A DNA stretch of 50,354 bases from Thermoleophilaceae bacterium (GTDB lineage: Bacteria > Actinomycetota > Thermoleophilia > Solirubrobacterales > Thermoleophilaceae): NCBI GenBank assembly GCA_030448005.1, contig JAUJNT010000001.1, positions 818,393 to 868,746 on the forward strand, given 5' to 3'. The notes beneath the pieces were generated by a model. It made no database searches and had not been told where the DNA came from. It saw only the letters and a program-made list of their open reading frames with translations. Below, in pieces: positions 38,301 through 45,952 of the stretch. Numbering within the stretch: the first letter of the stretch is position 1; each line of letters begins with the position of its first letter. Position numbers and translations under genes: made by a program.

Positions 38301-38590
38301 GGGACTCGATCTCCGCCGGCAGCTCAAACGACCGGGTTGCAGGCGATGCGGGCAACGACCGCATCAACGGCAACTCCGGCAGCGACAGCCTGTCTGGCAA
38401 CTCGGGCAGGGATCGCATCACAGGCTTGACCGGCCGTGACCGGATCTCAGGCGGGTCGGGCAACGACCGCCTAGACGCAAGGGACGGCCAGCGCGACCGC
38501 GTCAACTGCGGGCTTGGACGCGACCGGGTGATCGCCGACCGCATCGACCGGATCGCCCGCAACTGTGAGCGGGTCAGGCGACTGCGGTAA
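35336..38590 (+). CDS. large secreted kelch-repeat protein with RTX-type C terminus
   Basis: A 1084-residue protein with a signal peptide (ends about SQAQA). About a dozen kelch-like blades follow, each with KVLVAGG or RVLVAGG, SAELY, P-x-TGTW and TGSL-x-x-AR-x-x-HTAT. Several blades carry paired cysteines (CGRNCGKVLVAGG). A proline/threonine linker leads to about fourteen nonapeptides of the RTX calcium-binding type (GGSGNDRL, GNSGNDRL). It ends with a cysteine pair in VNCGLGRDRV and ARNCERV. It is probably exported, folded with calcium, and adhesive or glycan-binding. I chose the ATG at 35336 because the signal peptide begins there. Confidence 0.8.
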   Translation: MAGKRFSRGSAPLRLCIALASLTAAALGQAAAPSQAQAPPGTWSEGGPLSAAAGSHTSTRLFGGKVLMAGGASGDSRLADAALFNPETGTWAPTGSLTTARSLHTASLISDRPPACAANCQKVLVAGGSGADGEPLASAELFNSGTGGWEPTGPLATARSSHTATLLSTGRILVVGGSRNGGLPLASAELYNPATGRWTPTGSLGTARSLHTATILRDGRVLVAGGTGADGAPLSSAELYNPATGTWTSTGSLNDARSAHTATPLGDEISGSSDPRVLVTGGTGADGAPLASAELYDPDTGTWTQTGSLSTARVGHSATVLQDGRVLAAGGTGAGEARLASSELFDPSTGSWSATGALRTARSSHTATMLLTGKVLVAGGLGPTGAPLPTAELYEPPLGERWTGVQPLAEARSAHTATLLPNGEVLVAGGQTSFDTFRSFGPNCCNVVPLASAEVFRAASGTWAQTGRLGRARSFHTATLLTGSSAECGQNCGKVLVVGGFGAIEQPALTGNAESLASAELYDPATRSWSPAGSMTDRRAWHTATLLPNGKVLVAGGSKSPVAGEAIDSAELYDPVTDTWAPTGSLTVGGLPNRSGPQGARQNHVAVLLTGPSCGRNCGKVLVAGGTGGFGSGASFRTAELYDPAIGTFQRTGDLGRSRQVMPDATLLPNGRVLVAGGFDAPLSDAPPHLDTGELYNPEIEQWESAGFLRNRRLYHRQTLLPSGEVLTTGGLAGGNAPGFPYKPGPGLFSTELFDPTQNAWRATNFMNTGRLLHTATLLPSGPSSLCGDNCGKVLVAGGDRELIGNFIPYAAYDNPLRSAELYPPSAAATPTPQPPTAEPQPAAPFAGCPALTANVIRGTAAANTITGTVRADRIFAGTGNDVVDALAGNDCVDLGPGADRGQGGLGDDLLVAGLGADRISGSSGNDRLRGNSGNDRLDAGRGNDRAFGDADNDVIRGSFGDDRLHGVSGNDRLFGSRGRDRISGGSGRDSISAGSSNDRVAGDAGNDRINGNSGSDSLSGNSGRDRITGLTGRDRISGGSGNDRLDARDGQRDRVNCGLGRDRVIADRIDRIARNCERVRRLR
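35700..36520 (+). repeat. tandem kelch-blade coding repeats
   Basis: Five or more near-identical units of about 160-190 bases, each coding VLVAGGTGADGAPL, SAELY and TGTW. High DNA similarity between units suggests recent duplication and makes the region prone to copy-number change or misassembly. Confidence 0.6.
38040..38480 (+). repeat. RTX-type nonapeptide coding repeats
   Basis: Around fourteen 27-base units coding variants of G-x-S-G-N-D-R-L/I-x. The consensus GGxGxDxLx is loosened, often with serine or asparagine before the glycine, but the aspartates expected to bind calcium are kept. Confidence 0.65.
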
Positions 38591-38774
38591 GCAGCGTGCG
38601 AAAGCGGGGAGTGCGGGGCCGGCGCGCGCTCGCAGAGGAGCTCCCGCGCCTACGAGCGCCTGCGGCTCAACCGCGTTCTGTGGCCCAGTGCGGCCCAGAC
38701 CGCATCGCACCCAGGAGTCCCGGCGAGTCAGCGAGGCCTCACTGCGTCGGCGGGCTGCAGGCGCGCCGCCGCAG

Positions 38775-39272
38775 TCATCCCTGCGAACGCCGCCGCGCTC
38801 GCCGGCGACCGTTCAGCAGGGCGATCCGCCTCCGTGGTGGGTCAGGGCTGTGGTCTGAACGCGCCGCTTTGGGCGCAGTGGTCAACTCGACGCGTTCATC
38901 GAAGACGATCTCGCCCTCGAGGGCGCGGTGAACCCGAGAGGTGGCGCCCACCTGCATCAGGCGCTCGCGCTGCGCGGGCGACAGGTGCTCCGGGAGTCGC
39001 ACGACGAGCGTGCAGCGAGTTGGAGAGCCGCGCTGGGCCGGCGTGTAGTCGACATCGACCTCGATCTCTCCGACCCGCCAGCCCTTCCTCCTTGCGTAGA
39101 GCTCCATGGTCGTCGCGGTGCAGGAAGCGAGGCTCGCCGCCAGCAGCTGTTCCGGGCTCGGCTCGTCACCCGGCCGCCCAACGAGGGCGACGTCCTCACC
39201 GCTCGGGGTGATGCCCTCGATACGAAGCTCGACCGCTTCACCGCCGGCTGGGCGTCGGACCGTGGCCCTCAT
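38775..39272 (-). CDS. OsmC-like protein
   Basis: A 165-residue OsmC/Ohr-fold protein. The core has PSPEQLLAASLASCTATTME, with the first conserved cysteine, and the helix LYARRKGWRVGEIEVDVDY. The position of the second conserved cysteine (usually C-P-V-H) reads ATSRVHRALEG, so that cysteine is a serine or is lost. A thiol peroxidase cycle may thus be impaired, or rely on another thiol. The tail after VFDERVEL is about 30 residues of basic sequence not typical of the family. I chose the ATG at 39272. Confidence 0.75.
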   Translation of the reverse strand: MRATVRRPAGGEAVELRIEGITPSGEDVALVGRPGDEPSPEQLLAASLASCTATTMELYARRKGWRVGEIEVDVDYTPAQRGSPTRCTLVVRLPEHLSPAQRERLMQVGATSRVHRALEGEIVFDERVELTTAPKAARSDHSPDPPRRRIALLNGRRRARRRSQG

Positions 39273-39576
39273 GCCTCGCAGTCCAGCGGTAAGTGGCCCT
39301 CCCGGCCATGAGCAGCCAGCTCTGCCACACGACGTTCCCGCGCCGTCATCTCCCGGTCCCCTCTGGCGTCCCACCGGGCCGCCATCAAGTCTCGTTCACA
39401 AGTCCCGCAGTCGCTTATTCCCCGGCCTCCTCAGCGTCAAACCGGACCCCCTGCGTCGCCTCGGCTGACCACCCGGTGCGCCGCTATCGTGGTCACCAAC
39501 CGGCTGGAGGGGTGCCGCATGCGATCCGTTCCGCACGACGCGTGAAGAGACACTGCCATGGGCATTCGCGCAGCCG
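39273..39576. other. divergent intergenic region, OsmC-like gene and MMPL gene
   Basis: About 300 bases between two divergent genes, so promoters for both should lie here. An eight-codon open frame (ATG at 39558, MGIRAADD) ends by overlapping the MMPL start ATG; it could be a coupling leader or chance. No riboswitch or inverted operator was recognised. Confidence 0.3.
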
Positions 39577-41763
39577 ATGACTGAGCGCATCACGCGATGG
39601 AGCGCTCGCCGGCCGGGGCGTTGCCTGGCGGCCTGGGCTGTGGCCCTCGGCGTGGCGATCGCTCTCAGCGGCGCCTTTCTCTCGAGTGCGCTCTCTGGTG
39701 ATGAAGAGGTCACGAGCGCCACCGAATCAAGGCGCGCCTACGCACTCCAGCTCGAGCGCTTCCCGCACGGTCCGCGCGAGCAGAGAGAGGACGTCAGCGA
39801 GGTGGTCGTCGTCCGCTCGCAGAGGACGACAGTTGATCAGCGCCAGTTCAGGAAGCGAGTCGAGGGAATCGCCGCAGAGCTGCGGCGCGCGGGCGCGTCC
39901 CAGGTCACCACCTTCTACAAGGCACGCGAGCGGCGCTTGGTATCCGCAGACCGGCACGCCACCGTGCTGCTCGTGGCCCTCGGCCCCCAAGCCGAGGAGG
40001 ACATCGAGCGCGTCGTCGAAGTCGTGCGGGCGGCCGATCAGCGAGACGGCGCAAGCGTGGCGATCACGGGTGAGTTCACAGTCGACGCCGACCTCTCGAA
40101 GCTTGGCGAGGAGGATCTGCAGAACGGGGAGCTGAAGTTCGGTCTGCCGGCTGCGTTGATCGTGCTACTGGTCGTCTTCGGCGCGGTGATGGCCGGACTC
40201 ATCCCACTGCTGCTCGCCATCGTCTCGATCGTGGTCGCGCTCGGGCTGCTGGCGCTTGTGGGTCAAGCCTTCCCGCTATCGGTCTTTGCCACCAACATGC
40301 TCACTGGGATGGGCCTCGCGCTCGGTATCGACTACTCGCTCTTCATGCTCTCTCGCTACCGTGAGGAGCGCCTGCAGGGGCGTCCGAAGTCCGACGCGAT
40401 CGCCGCCGTCGGCGCCAGCGCGAGCCGGGCGGTGCTCTTCAGCGCCATCGCGTTCACGCTGGCCATGATCGGGCTCCTGCTTGTCCCGAGCACGATCATG
40501 CGAAGCCTGGCCGCCGGCGCGATCGTCGTCGCGCTCGTGTCGGTCGCCGCCGCCATCACGCTGCTGCCCGCGCTCCTTGGCCTGCTCGGCGACCGGGTCA
40601 ACGCCGGACGCCTGCCCTTCTTCGGTCGGGCCGCCGAGCGCGGGGAGAGTCGCGTCTGGTCCGGGGCGGTGCGAGGCGTGATGGCGCACCCAGGGCTCAG
40701 CCTCTTGCTGGCGACGACAGTCCTGCTGGCCATGGCCGTGCCTGTGCTCGGCCTCCGCTCGGGCGAGGCCGGGGTGGAGACCCTCCCCGACCGGCTGCCC
40801 GCCAAACAGGGGTATCTGGCGCTGAACGCGGCGTTTCCCGGCGAGACGACCGATCCGGTGGAGATCGTCATCGACGGCGAGGTCGCCTCGCCGTCGGTGC
40901 TGAGCGGGATCGACAGCCTCGAGCGGCAGCTGGCGCGCGAGCCGCTCGTCGGGCGCCCTTCCCTCGAGGAGAGCCCCGCGAGGGACCTGGCGATCCTGAC
41001 AGTGCCGATCCGTGGCGACGCCCTCGGCGAGCAAGCGGTCGAGGCGGTCCGCGAGCTCCGCAGCGAACACATTCCCGCAGCCTTCTCGGCTTCGGACGCC
41101 GAGGTGCTGGTGACCGGCGATACGGCGGAGTCGATCGACGTCTCCGACACGATGAGCAGCTGGCTTCCGATCGTCTTTGCCTTCGTGCTCGCGCTCAGCT
41201 TCCTGCTGCTGACCATCGCCTTCCGCTCGCTCGTCGTGGCAGCGAAGGCCATCGTCGTGAACCTGCTCTCGGTCGCCGCTGCCTACGGGCTGCTCGTGCT
41301 CGTCTTCCAGGAGGGTGTCGGAAATGAGGTGTTCGGCTTCTCACAGGTGGACACGATCGAGTCGTGGGTGCCGCTCTTTCTCTTTGCGGTCCTCTTCGGC
41401 CTCTCGATGGACTACCACGTCTTCCTGCTCAGCCGAATCCGCGAGCGATTCGGCGAGACCGGCGACAACAGCGTCGCAATCGGTCACGGCGTTGGCTCAA
41501 CCGGACGGATCATCACCGGCGCTGCCCTCATCATCGTCGCGGTCTTCAGCGGCTTCGCGCGCGGCGAGCTCGTGATGTTCCAGCAGATGGGCTTTGGCGT
41601 GGCGGTTGCCTTACTGCTGGATGCGACGCTTGTGCGCCTGGTGCTCGTGCCCGCGGCGATGCAGCTGCTCGGCGCGCGCAACTGGTACCTGCCCGCCTGG
41701 CTTCGGTGGCTTCCCGACGTCCACGTCGAGGGAGCTGCATCCACCCCGGCGAAGAGCCGCTGA
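39577..41763 (+). CDS. MMPL/RND family membrane transporter
   Basis: A 728-residue transporter with the two-fold RND layout: helix 1 (CLAAWAVALGVAIALSG), an external loop, then a block of helices with the motif GMGLALGIDYSLFMLSRYREE. A second external loop and block follow, with FGLSMDYHVFLLSRIRERF. The aspartate-tyrosine pairs in GIDYS and SMDYH carry the proton-relay residues. The family exports lipids, siderophores or drugs in actinobacteria; the substrate here is unknown. The ATG at 39577 has no obvious ribosome site and overlaps a tiny upstream frame. Confidence 0.88.
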   Translation: MTERITRWSARRPGRCLAAWAVALGVAIALSGAFLSSALSGDEEVTSATESRRAYALQLERFPHGPREQREDVSEVVVVRSQRTTVDQRQFRKRVEGIAAELRRAGASQVTTFYKARERRLVSADRHATVLLVALGPQAEEDIERVVEVVRAADQRDGASVAITGEFTVDADLSKLGEEDLQNGELKFGLPAALIVLLVVFGAVMAGLIPLLLAIVSIVVALGLLALVGQAFPLSVFATNMLTGMGLALGIDYSLFMLSRYREERLQGRPKSDAIAAVGASASRAVLFSAIAFTLAMIGLLLVPSTIMRSLAAGAIVVALVSVAAAITLLPALLGLLGDRVNAGRLPFFGRAAERGESRVWSGAVRGVMAHPGLSLLLATTVLLAMAVPVLGLRSGEAGVETLPDRLPAKQGYLALNAAFPGETTDPVEIVIDGEVASPSVLSGIDSLERQLAREPLVGRPSLEESPARDLAILTVPIRGDALGEQAVEAVRELRSEHIPAAFSASDAEVLVTGDTAESIDVSDTMSSWLPIVFAFVLALSFLLLTIAFRSLVVAAKAIVVNLLSVAAAYGLLVLVFQEGVGNEVFGFSQVDTIESWVPLFLFAVLFGLSMDYHVFLLSRIRERFGETGDNSVAIGHGVGSTGRIITGAALIIVAVFSGFARGELVMFQQMGFGVAVALLLDATLVRLVLVPAAMQLLGARNWYLPAWLRWLPDVHVEGAASTPAKSR

Positions 41764-41807
41764 GAGGCGACCTTGCCCTTCTTCCTCTCCACGGGGTAGG
41801 TGAGATC

Positions 41808-41827
41808 GGCCGGGCACTTCCCGGGCC
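41808..41827. terminator. possible bidirectional terminator hairpin
   Basis: GGCCGGG and CCCGGGCC flank a five-base loop and pair with one bulge. It lies between the convergent MMPL and metallothionein-like genes. No T run. Confidence 0.3.
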
Positions 41828-41868
41828 ACGGTCGCCACCGGTACCGACCGGCGTCCATCGCGCTTCGA

Positions 41869-42102
41869 CTAGGCTCGGTCGCGCACCTCGTCTTCGCCCG
41901 CCTGACGCGCGCAGTGTGCGCAGCAGAAGACGGACTCGCCAGCTTCGACGCCGTGGCCGATGATCTTGCAGCCGCAGTGCGCGCACTCGGGCGCAAAGGC
42001 GTGAATCGCGCACTCGAACGAGTCGAACGTGCCGGTTTGCGCGCCACGGGTCACCTGCATGGCGTTGTCGTACTCGTTGCCGCACACGTCGCAGAGCGCC
42101 AT
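41869..42102 (-). CDS. prokaryotic metallothionein-like zinc-binding protein
   Basis: A 77-residue protein with CDVCGNEY at the start and the block CAHCGCKIIGHGVEAG followed by FCCAHCARQAG. The cysteine and histidine spacing matches bacterial metallothionein (SmtA/BmtA-like) and related treble-clef proteins that bind zinc or other metals. A good ribosome site (GAAAGGA) precedes the ATG at 42102. It is a stand-alone gene, convergent with the MMPL gene. Confidence 0.75.
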   Translation of the reverse strand: MALCDVCGNEYDNAMQVTRGAQTGTFDSFECAIHAFAPECAHCGCKIIGHGVEAGESVFCCAHCARQAGEDEVRDRA

Positions 42103-42313
42103 TGCGTTCCTTTCAGGCTGGGGTCTCCGAGCCGCCTACCCTTGGGCCGCCGCCGGGAAACAGCTCCAGAGGTTCGCACTCGCGATGTCGCCGAAGCGGT
42201 CGAGCAGTTGATCGAGACGTTTCGTCTCCAACGCGCATCCCTTGCCGACGCATGGCATCCATACGCGGCGGGTAACGCCCATGCACGAGATCGACTCGAA
42301 TCGGAGGTGGATG

Positions 42314-42574
42314 ATGGCCAAGGACCACGGGCCGAGCGTCAAGGACGACAAGCTCTACGAGACCCTGCGGGAGCAAGGCGAGAGCAAGCAGAAGGCAGCC
42401 AGGATCGCGAACGCGAAAGCGGGTGGAACCGACGTCAGCAAGAAGGGCGGCGAGGGCGAGAGCTACGAGGACCGCACAAAGGACGAGCTCGAGGAGAGGG
42501 CCCGGGAGATCGGCATCGAGGGACGCTCGAAGATGAGCAAGGACGAGCTCATTGACGCGCTTCGAAACCACTAG
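42314..42574 (+). CDS. small basic/acidic protein with Rho N-terminal-like (SAP-type) motif
   Basis: An 86-residue protein. The N-terminal half is MAKDHGPSVKDDKLYETLRE followed by a lysine/alanine-rich stretch (KQKAARIANAKA). The C-terminal 35 residues (KDELEERAREIGIEGRSKMS, then KDELIDALR) form the helix-extended-helix of the Rho N-terminal/SAP group, a nucleic-acid-binding fold. GGAGGTG lies four bases before the ATG at 42314; another ATG at 42311 is too close to it. It is likely a small DNA- or RNA-binding protein; similar proteins are common in soil actinobacteria. Confidence 0.7.
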   Translation: MAKDHGPSVKDDKLYETLREQGESKQKAARIANAKAGGTDVSKKGGEGESYEDRTKDELEERAREIGIEGRSKMSKDELIDALRNH

Positions 42575-42618
42575 CGAGCGACCTGATTAAACCGCCGAGC
42601 GGCGGAACGAGCCGCTCT

Positions 42619-42837
42619 CTAGAGCAGGGCGGTGCCAAAGCTCGGCCCCCGGCGGGTCGCGCGCGCTCCATCATCCTCCCCGGTCGCACTGCGACCATCC
42701 GGCAGGAAGCTCTCGATGGCCACGCAGACCCTCTGATCGAGCGCCGGGTAAGCTGTACGGTCCGGCGAATAGCCGGTTCGGCAACCCGGACACCGGAAGT
42801 GCACGGGCTGGAGGATTCCCACGTCTTGGGGACCCAC
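42619..42837 (-). CDS. possible small zinc-ribbon protein, 72 aa
   Basis: A 72-residue frame from a GTG at 42837 contains VHFRCPGCRTGYSPDRTAYP and a later cysteine in DQRVCVAIESF. It could be half of a zinc ribbon. It lies in an otherwise empty 397-base gap (42575-42971). The frame opposite to it is not convincing. I am unsure it is translated. Confidence 0.35.
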   Translation of the reverse strand: MGPQDVGILQPVHFRCPGCRTGYSPDRTAYPALDQRVCVAIESFLPDGRSATGEDDGARATRRGPSFGTALL

Positions 42838-42971
42838 GCCGGATGGAGTGAGAGCTGTGCGGTCCGGGCAGACGAGGGCCCGAATCGGAGGGAACTGCCG
42901 CCGCCGGACCCTAGAGCAACATCCATCGAGGAGGACATCTACGTGGCACCGCCGCTGGTCAGGATGTCAGA

Positions 42972-43772
42972 GTGAAGCGACCGGCTGGTCGGTCGGGCCA
43001 CGGCGCGCTCTTGAAGTCCGTGCCGGCCCCCGTCCACGTCGTCGTCCTGGCCGCCGGGCGCGGTAGCCGTCTCGGCACCCTCGGTGGCGAGACGCCGAAG
43101 TGGCTGCTCGACGTGGGCGGCATGACGCTGGCCGACCGTCAGCTGGAGGGAATCGCAGCCGCCGGCGAGGCGGTGGCCTCGGTGCTCGTCGTGGTCGGTC
43201 ACGCCGCCCACGCGATCGAGGAAGCGCTCGAGGGTCGACCAGAGGAAGTTCGCGTGGTGGCAAACCCGGAGTTCGCCGAGTTGAACAACTGGTGGTCGCT
43301 CCTGCGGGCCCTGCGCGAGCTACCCGACGAAGGCCCCGTGCTCGTGATCAACGCCGACCTGATGGCGGACCCGGTGCATGTCACGGCCTTCATCCGCGCC
43401 GCGGCGGCGGCAGACGCCGACGGCCTGCTGGCGGTCGACCATGAGCGGCGGCTCACCGACGAGTCGATGAAGGTGGCGCAGAGTGCGGAGGGAGCTCTTA
43501 CGCAGATCGCCAAGGTGGGAGTGTCTGCGCCCGTGGGCGAGTACATCGGCATGCTCGCGGCCCGCGGAGCGGCGTTGCGGGCGCTGCGGGAGGTGCTCGA
43601 GAGCTTCGTCGGGCACGACGAAGCCGCTGACGAGTGGTACGAGGGCGCGGTGGGCCGCACGGCGGCCGCCGGGGTGCCGTGGTACCTATGGCCCATGCCC
43701 AGCACGGGCTGGGTCGAGATCGACGACGACGACGACCTCCACGCCGCGCAGGCACTGGTGGCGGCCTCCTGA
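42972..43772 (+). CDS. LicC-like CTP:alcohol-phosphate cytidylyltransferase
   Basis: A sugar-nucleotide-transferase fold protein of about 266 residues. The nucleotide loop is VVVLAAGRGSRLGTLGGETP, followed by KWLLDVGG, then the phosphocholine/polyol cytidylyltransferase pattern ELNNWWSLLRALREL. Later come NADLMADP with the metal aspartate, GEYIGMLA, and WVEIDDDDDL. It should activate choline-, glycerol- or another polyol phosphate as a CDP derivative. The start is GTG 42972 or, just as well, GTG 43020 (MPAPVHVVVLAAG). The stop overlaps the next ATG, and the neighbours suggest a polyol phosphate as substrate. Confidence 0.8.
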   Translation: MKRPAGRSGHGALLKSVPAPVHVVVLAAGRGSRLGTLGGETPKWLLDVGGMTLADRQLEGIAAAGEAVASVLVVVGHAAHAIEEALEGRPEEVRVVANPEFAELNNWWSLLRALRELPDEGPVLVINADLMADPVHVTAFIRAAAAADADGLLAVDHERRLTDESMKVAQSAEGALTQIAKVGVSAPVGEYIGMLAARGAALRALREVLESFVGHDEAADEWYEGAVGRTAAAGVPWYLWPMPSTGWVEIDDDDDLHAAQALVAAS

Positions 43773-44857
43773 TGGCGCTCCGGTCGCGCAAGCTCTCCAT
43801 CCCGCGGCTCCTCCATGTGGGCACGGCGTGCATGTGTGATGTGGCGTCCCTGCTCGCCGACCACGACTTCGACCTGGGAAGGGTGCTCGTGGGCAGCGGC
43901 CCCGGGCCGTCGCGGACGCTGGCCGAAGGCGTGGTGAGTGGGTTGCGTGGGCACGGGGTAGATGTGCTCCATCGCCCGGGGCTCTGCGGCAGGCTGGACC
44001 AGGCGGCCGCGTTGGCCGCCGAGATCATCCAGGAGGGCGTGACCGTGGCTGTGGCCGTCGGCGGCGGGCGCGTGATCGACCCGGTGAAGCTGGCCGCGGC
44101 CAGGACGCGCACCGACTTCGTCAGCGTTCCCACCACGATCTCGAACGACGGCATCAGCTCACCCGTGGCCTCGCTCGTCGGCAAGGACGGCGCGCGCGCC
44201 AGTCACGCCGCGAGGATGCCCTGCGGGATCGTGGTGGACGTGGAGACCGTCGGGAGCGCACCGGCTCCCACGATCCGCGCCGGCTCGGCCGACCTGGTGA
44301 GCAACCTCACGGCGTGCATGGACTGGCGGCTGGCCGACCGGCTCGGCCACGACCGCTTCGATGCCTACAGCGCGATGATCGCCGAGGCCGCCGCACGGCC
44401 GGTCCTCGACCTGCAGGACGTGACCTCCGCGGCGAGTCACGAGATCCTGGCGCACGGGTTGCTGCTCAGCGGGCTGGCAATGGCGGCCGCCGGCACGAGC
44501 CGTCCCTGCTCGGGGGCTGAGCACCTCGTCTCTCATGCGCTCGATGCGCAACTGGGCACGCGGGCCGCCCTGCACGGCGAGCAGGTGGCGCTCGGCTGCC
44601 TCGTGTCGGCGGCCGCGCACGGCTCACCGCTTCTCGCCGAACTGCGGCGCCTCTTCAGCCGCATAGGGCTTCCCCTCGCTCCCGCCGACCTGGGGCTGAG
44701 CACTCAGGACCTCGTGGACGCGGTGGCTGCGGGGCCGTCCCTGCGACCGGACCGCTGGACGATACTCTCGGAGCGCCTGCGCGGCCCCGGCGACGCCGCC
44801 GAGTTGGTGGCGGCCGCGTTCAGCCCTTCGTCGCGGGTCGTGGAGTTGGCGTCCTGA
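43772..44857 (+). CDS. sn-glycerol-1-phosphate dehydrogenase (AraM/EgsA-like)
   Basis: A 361-residue member of the iron-containing alcohol dehydrogenase superfamily. The NAD(P)-binding region is AVGGGRVIDPVKLAAARTRT, followed by FVSVPTTISNDGISSPVA. The metal ligands are in the aspartate of SADLVSNLTACMDW and the histidines of SGAEHLVSHAL and LHGEQVALG. It would reduce dihydroxyacetone phosphate to sn-glycerol-1-phosphate, which the preceding cytidylyltransferase could activate. In Bacillus the homolog makes ether-type lipids. The ATG overlaps the previous stop. Its 3' end overlaps the convergent glycerophosphotransferase gene by 38 bases. Confidence 0.85.
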   Translation: MALRSRKLSIPRLLHVGTACMCDVASLLADHDFDLGRVLVGSGPGPSRTLAEGVVSGLRGHGVDVLHRPGLCGRLDQAAALAAEIIQEGVTVAVAVGGGRVIDPVKLAAARTRTDFVSVPTTISNDGISSPVASLVGKDGARASHAARMPCGIVVDVETVGSAPAPTIRAGSADLVSNLTACMDWRLADRLGHDRFDAYSAMIAEAAARPVLDLQDVTSAASHEILAHGLLLSGLAMAAAGTSRPCSGAEHLVSHALDAQLGTRAALHGEQVALGCLVSAAAHGSPLLAELRRLFSRIGLPLAPADLGLSTQDLVDAVAAGPSLRPDRWTILSERLRGPGDAAELVAAAFSPSSRVVELAS

Positions 44858-45914
44858 GCACGCGTTCGAGCACGCGCTCGGTGGCGTGTCCGTCCTCCAG
44901 ATGGCAGAAGGTGTCACGGAAGTGGGCGTAGCGCTCTGCGAAGGCCGCCGTGACGCGGGGCAGGTCTGCGAGCGCGTGAAGAAGCTCGCCGGTGGTCTGC
45001 GTGAGCGGCCCCGGCGCGACCGCCGACAGATCGAAGTAGAACCCCCTGACCCGGTTCTCGTAGTCCTCGAGATCGTAGGTGTAGAACAACAGCGGCTTGC
45101 CCGTGACCGCGAAGTCGAACATCGTGGACGAGTAGTCGGTCACGAGCACGTCCGCGGCGAGGTAGAGCTCGCTCACCTCCGGGTGAAAGGACACGTCGCG
45201 GACCGTGGGATGCTCGGCCACCTCGAGGCGCCCGGTGAGCATGTAGTGCAGGCGCAGCAGGAGGACGTGGTCGTGGCCGAGCCGCTGGGTGAACGCCTCC
45301 ACGTCGAGGTCCAGGGCGAACTCGCGGTCACCCGTGGCGAAGACCACGTCATCCCGCCAGGTCGGCGTGTAGAGCACCGCGGTCCTGCCCGCTGGGATGC
45401 CCAGCTCGCGCCGGACGCGCTCGCGGACGGCCTGGCGGTGGGGCCCGCTCAGGACGTCGTTGCGCGGGTACCCGCTCTCGAGGACCTCGCCGGTGAAGCC
45501 GAACGCCCCGCGCAGGCGCTCGGAGCTGGCGTGGTTGGGCGAGAGCAGGACGTCCCACTGGGCGACATCTCCCGAGAGCCGGTCGAGCCGGCCTTCCGGG
45601 GCCCACAAGACGTCGAAGTGGATCCGCTTGAGCGGCGTGCCGTGCCATGTCTGGAGGTAGAGCGCATCCGGCCGCTTCGTCCACACCAGGTCGGTGTGCG
45701 TATTGGCCACCACCAGGTCGGCGCTCTCGAGCGCCTGGACGCACTCCTTCGACCCGTAGCGCACGGTGGCCGTACCCGGCGGGAAGCCGCCCGTGTGAGC
45801 GGGATCGGCCAGCCAGACGTGCTCGTGCCCGGACTCGCGTGCCATCAGCGCCTCGTAGAGCACGCGCGGGTTGTCCGAGTACCGGCCCTCGAAGCTGTGG
45901 TAGACGATCTTCAT
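44820..45914 (-). CDS. CDP-glycerol glycerophosphotransferase (TagB/TagF-like)
   Basis: A GT-B-fold enzyme of about 364 residues that adds polyol-phosphate units to a wall polymer. Family motifs are YLQTWHGTPLKRI, LSPNHASSERLRGAF, LYTPTWRDD, SELYLAADVLVTDYSS and GKPLLFYTYDLEDY. The two histidines usually needed for catalysis are present (WHGT and the FHPE region). I start it at the ATG 45914 (MKIVYHSFEGRYS); a GTG at 45929 is in frame. It reads toward the dehydrogenase gene and away from the mannitol-type dehydrogenase gene, with a 38-base gap that must hold divergent promoters. Confidence 0.85.
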   Translation of the reverse strand: MKIVYHSFEGRYSDNPRVLYEALMARESGHEHVWLADPAHTGGFPPGTATVRYGSKECVQALESADLVVANTHTDLVWTKRPDALYLQTWHGTPLKRIHFDVLWAPEGRLDRLSGDVAQWDVLLSPNHASSERLRGAFGFTGEVLESGYPRNDVLSGPHRQAVRERVRRELGIPAGRTAVLYTPTWRDDVVFATGDREFALDLDVEAFTQRLGHDHVLLLRLHYMLTGRLEVAEHPTVRDVSFHPEVSELYLAADVLVTDYSSTMFDFAVTGKPLLFYTYDLEDYENRVRGFYFDLSAVAPGPLTQTTGELLHALADLPRVTAAFAERYAHFRDTFCHLEDGHATERVLERVLRTPTPRPATKG

Positions 45915-45952
45915 GGCTCGGCGGGGCACCGTAGCGCGGGGGAGCGTCGCCC

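Noticed and set aside
35700-38480. Regular DNA repeats that could suggest a CRISPR array
   Set aside because: The repeats are coding, lie in one long open frame and translate into kelch blades and RTX nonapeptides; there are no spacers.
37801-38562. 253-codon open frame on the minus strand
   Set aside because: A serine/arginine/proline-rich mirror of the RTX repeats, created by repeat codons.
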